Below, one piece after another: positions 62,281 through 64,000 of a stretch of DNA of 64,000 bases. The translations under genes and the position numbers were made by a program. The notes under the pieces are model-generated. The model saw only the letters and a list, made by a program, of their open reading frames with translations, was not told the DNA's origin and did no database searches. The DNA is from Tepidimonas sediminis (GTDB lineage Bacteria > Pseudomonadota > Gammaproteobacteria > Burkholderiales > Burkholderiaceae_C): assembly GCF_007556605.1 (NCBI RefSeq), contig NZ_VJND01000002.1, forward strand, positions 124,001 through 188,000, read 5' to 3'. How positions within the stretch are numbered: the stretch's first letter is position 1; every line of letters begins with the position of its first letter.

Positions 62281-63501
62281 TCAGACCCGGCCGCCGGCGC
62301 GGGCGCGTGCCAGCAGCACCAGGCACGCCAGCGCCACCGCCAGCAGCAGGGCCGGAAAGCCCGCGCGCGGCGCCCACTGCAGCGCCGCGCCGGCCAGCGA
62401 CGGCGCCAGCACGCCGCCCAGCGTGTAGGCCAGCACCAGCACCGCGGTGGCGTTGACCAGCGCCACCCCGCGCTCGCGCGCGCCGATGTCGATCATGGCC
62501 AGCGTGTACAGGGTGCCGCCGGCGCCGCCCCACAGGAACGCCACCGGCCAAGCCAGCCAGGGCGTGTCCGCCACCCACGGGATGACCAGCGTGGCCAGCA
62601 GCGTGGCGGCGGCCGCCAGCCGCATCAGGAACAGTCGCGCGCCGCCTGCCCCGCCGCGTCGTGCCGGCCGGCGTCCCAGCCAGTCCGCTGCCAGCCCGGC
62701 CGGCAGCATCAGCACGGCGCTGCCCAACCCGCTGGCCGACACCAGCAGCGCCGCCGCCGCCGCGCCCAGCCCGAGCGCCAGCCCGTACAGCGGCAGGATC
62801 GAGGTCAGGCCGCTCTCGAAGAAGCCGCCGCAGAAGCCCGCGGCCATGATCACCGGGTGCGCGCGCAGCGCCTGCCGCACGCCGCGCCAGCCCAGCGCGT
62901 GGCCCGCCTCGCCGGCGTGCGGCTCGGGCAACGCCGGCAGCGCCAGCGATCCCAGCCAGCCGCCGGTCAGCAGTGCCACCGACAGCACCAGCGCCGCCTC
63001 GCTCGACGGCCCCACCGCCGCCAGCAGCAGCGGCCCGAGCACGAAGGTGACGCCCACCATCGTCTCGAACAGCCCGACGTAGCGGCCGCGTCGCGCCAGC
63101 GGCGAGCACTCGGCCACGATCGACTCGGCCAGCACCCAGCGCAGCCCGGAGGCCATGCCGGCCACCAGCTTCAGCGCGAACCACAGCGCCAGCGTGGCCG
63201 TGCCCTGCCACGGCAGCGCGTAGCCCAGCCCCGCCAGCGCCGGCACCGCCGCCGACAGCGCCAGCGCGCGCCGTCGCCCCAGCCGCTGCGTCAGGGCCGA
63301 GGCCAGCGGTGTCACCAGCAGGATGCCGATCCAGGCGCTGGCGGCGAACAGGCCGACGACCGCCGGGCCGGCCCCCCGCTCGCTCAGGCGCAGCACCAGC
63401 CACGGCGTCAGCATGAAATAGCCCACCAGCTCGAGAAAGGTCGAGCCGAAGATGGTCAGCAGGCCGCGCGCGGCCAGCGGTGCAGGCAGGTCGGTGTGCA
63501 T
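62281..63501 (-). CDS. MFS transporter
   Basis: About 406 residues with 12 hydrophobic segments. The MFS loop 2-3 motif is present as TQRLGRRRALAL-type sequence (SALTQRLGRRRALALS), and the matching loop in the second half is ADWLGRRPARRG. Substrate unknown; the wording resembles drug or metabolite exporters of the YfcJ type. An ATG at 63516 (five more residues) is an alternative start. It is divergent from rplU. Confidence 0.83.
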   Translation of the reverse strand: MHTDLPAPLAARGLLTIFGSTFLELVGYFMLTPWLVLRLSERGAGPAVVGLFAASAWIGILLVTPLASALTQRLGRRRALALSAAVPALAGLGYALPWQGTATLALWFALKLVAGMASGLRWVLAESIVAECSPLARRGRYVGLFETMVGVTFVLGPLLLAAVGPSSEAALVLSVALLTGGWLGSLALPALPEPHAGEAGHALGWRGVRQALRAHPVIMAAGFCGGFFESGLTSILPLYGLALGLGAAAAALLVSASGLGSAVLMLPAGLAADWLGRRPARRGGAGGARLFLMRLAAAATLLATLVIPWVADTPWLAWPVAFLWGGAGGTLYTLAMIDIGARERGVALVNATAVLVLAYTLGGVLAPSLAGAALQWAPRAGFPALLLAVALACLVLLARARAGGRV

Positions 63502-63530
63502 GGGGCTTTCCAGCATACCGCATCCATGGC

Positions 63531-63536
63531 TATAAT
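63531..63536 (+). promoter_or_regulatory. -10 element of rplU-rpmA
   Basis: TATAAT, a perfect consensus match and rare in this G+C-rich sequence, preceded by TGGC. It predicts a start near 63543 and a leader of about 95 bases before rplU. No good -35 is seen at 17-base spacing. Confidence 0.7.
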
Positions 63537-63543
63537 TGCCGGT

Positions 63544-63568
63544 TCGCCGACCAGTCAATGGTTGGCGA
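63544..63568 (+). promoter_or_regulatory. rplU leader hairpin 1
   Basis: A 10-bp stem (63544-63553 with 63559-63568, one G-U pair) with loop GTCAA, at the very start of the predicted rplU leader. Confidence 0.6.
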
Positions 63569-63581
63569 GCACGTGAGACAC

Positions 63582-63612
63582 GGGGCGGGCAAGCCGGTGG
63601 CTTGCCCGCCCC
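63582..63612 (+). promoter_or_regulatory. rplU leader hairpin 2 (perfect 14-bp stem)
   Basis: A perfect 14-bp stem GGGGCGGGCAAGCC with its mirror, loop GGT, ending 25 bases before the rplU ATG. No T-run follows, so it is not a normal terminator. GCATCGATGC, itself a palindrome, comes directly after (63613-63622). A regulatory leader for the L21/L27 operon is likely. Confidence 0.7.
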
Positions 63613-63637
63613 GCATCGATGCAACGAGAGGAAACCT

Positions 63638-63952
63638 ATGTACGCGGTCATAAAAACCGGCGGCAAGCAGTATCGCGTCGCTGCCGGCGAAAAAATCAAG
63701 GTAGAACAGATCGCTGCGGACGTAGGCCAAGAGATCGTGATCGACCAGGTGTTGGCCGTGGGCAACGGCGCCGACATCCGGGTGGGCACCCCCTTGGTCA
63801 GCGGCGCGACGGTCACGGCCAAGGTGGTGGCGCACGGGCGCGGCGAGAAGGTGCGCATCTTCAAGCTGCGCCGCCGCAAGCACTACCAGAAGCGCCAGGG
63901 CCATCGGCAGAACTACACCGAGCTGGAGATCGGCTCGATCAACCTGGGATGA
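63638..63952 (+). CDS. rplU: Ribosomal protein L21
   Basis: A 104-residue L21 of the large ribosomal subunit. It begins [17 protein letters not shown] and has the family end [29 protein letters not shown] lies 8 bases before the ATG. It is followed 11 bases later by rpmA, the standard rplU-rpmA order. The 95-base leader has two hairpins, suggesting translational or attenuation control. Confidence 0.97.
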   Translation: MYAVIKTGGKQYRVAAGEKIKVEQIAADVGQEIVIDQVLAVGNGADIRVGTPLVSGATVTAKVVAHGRGEKVRIFKLRRRKHYQKRQGHRQNYTELEIGSINLG

Positions 63953-63963
63953 GGTGAGGCACC

Positions 63964-64000
63964 ATGGCACAGAAAAAAGGCGGCGGCTCCACGCGCAACG
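63964..64000 (+). CDS. rpmA: Ribosomal protein L27, N-terminal fragment (cut by window edge)
   Basis: Only the first 12 residues are in the window, MAQKKGGGSTRN, which is the diagnostic L27 start. In the intact ribosome this N-terminus reaches the peptidyl transferase centre. GAGGTGAGG precedes the ATG. It follows rplU as usual. Confidence 0.95.
   Translation, partial: MAQKKGGGSTRN

Overview
The window is a gene-dense stretch of a very G+C-rich Gram-negative chromosome. Third codon positions are almost all G or C, there are no gaps above about 210 bp, and I see no tRNA, rRNA, insertion sequence or CRISPR array. A split glyQ/glyS glycyl-tRNA synthetase, lnt beside a corC-type gene, a lipid A heptose phosphatase, a MerR-type LiuR leucine-degradation regulon, AceK, and the close protein similarity I recognise to Burkholderiales all point to a betaproteobacterium of the order Burkholderiales (Comamonadaceae/Sphaerotilaceae-like). 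Genus cannot be set from the sequence alone.

Layout. 1-5.8 kb (minus strand): start of a CheB-CheR type signalling protein, a metallo-beta-lactamase-fold hydrolase, a membrane diguanylate cyclase, a PIN/HTH toxin-antitoxin pair and a FadD-type acyl-CoA ligase. 6-15 kb (plus): GNAT acetyltransferase, corC-lnt, then glyQ, an AbrB/PIN toxin-antitoxin pair, glyS, gmhB, a PlsC-like acyltransferase and a zinc metallopeptidase, mostly overlapping or nearly so. 15-18.3 kb: an adaptor-permease-ATPase ABC exporter. 18.3-26.7 kb: a UbiA-family prenyltransferase, then liuR, isovaleryl-CoA dehydrogenase, carbonic anhydrase, aceK and thiolase, with two perfect palindromic LiuR-type operators, followed by a Uma2 protein and a second acyl-CoA dehydrogenase. 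26.7-31.1 kb: trkA plus two tandem trkH paralogues. 31.1-33.2 kb (minus): an AhpD-like protein, a periplasmic rhodanese and an AraC-family regulator. 33.3-40.2 kb: the rest of leucine degradation (methylcrotonyl-CoA carboxylase beta and alpha, methylglutaconyl-CoA hydratase, HMG-CoA lyase), interrupted by a DUF4160/DUF2442 pair, then a YbaK-like and a DUF1289 gene. 40.4-45.0 kb: a two-subunit NAD-linked molybdo-formate dehydrogenase. 45.1-46.1 kb: a universal stress protein and a thioredoxin-fold protein. 46.3-52.0 kb: a double-length UvrA of 1927 residues. 52.1-56.1 kb: a broken higBA locus, an unrecognised reading frame, and divergent modE and modABC. 56.2-62.3 kb: a large MHYT-PAS-kinase-receiver-HPt protein with an HD-GYP response regulator, a small cysteine-rich protein and a YeeE/YedE sulfur transporter. 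62.3-64 kb: an MFS transporter, then rplU with a structured leader and the start of rpmA.

How they work together. LiuR, Ivd, LiuB-E and the thiolase make a complete isovaleryl-CoA to acetyl-CoA route. Carbonic anhydrase, coupled to ivd, could supply bicarbonate for the carboxylase, and AceK would steer acetyl-CoA carbon through the glyoxylate branch. ModABC supplies molybdate for the formate dehydrogenase. The diguanylate cyclase and the HD-GYP protein are opposing cyclic-di-GMP enzymes. FNR-like boxes lie upstream of the AhpD-like gene and the sulfur transporter, with a weaker one upstream of the universal stress gene, suggesting a redox-responsive set.

Most notable are the toxin-antitoxin pair lodged inside glyQ-glyS, the double UvrA, the dual operator-like promoter at 31.5 kb, the two-hairpin rplU leader, the truncated higB, and repeated -10 elements placed so that transcripts would begin at the start codon. 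None of these was tested by database search.
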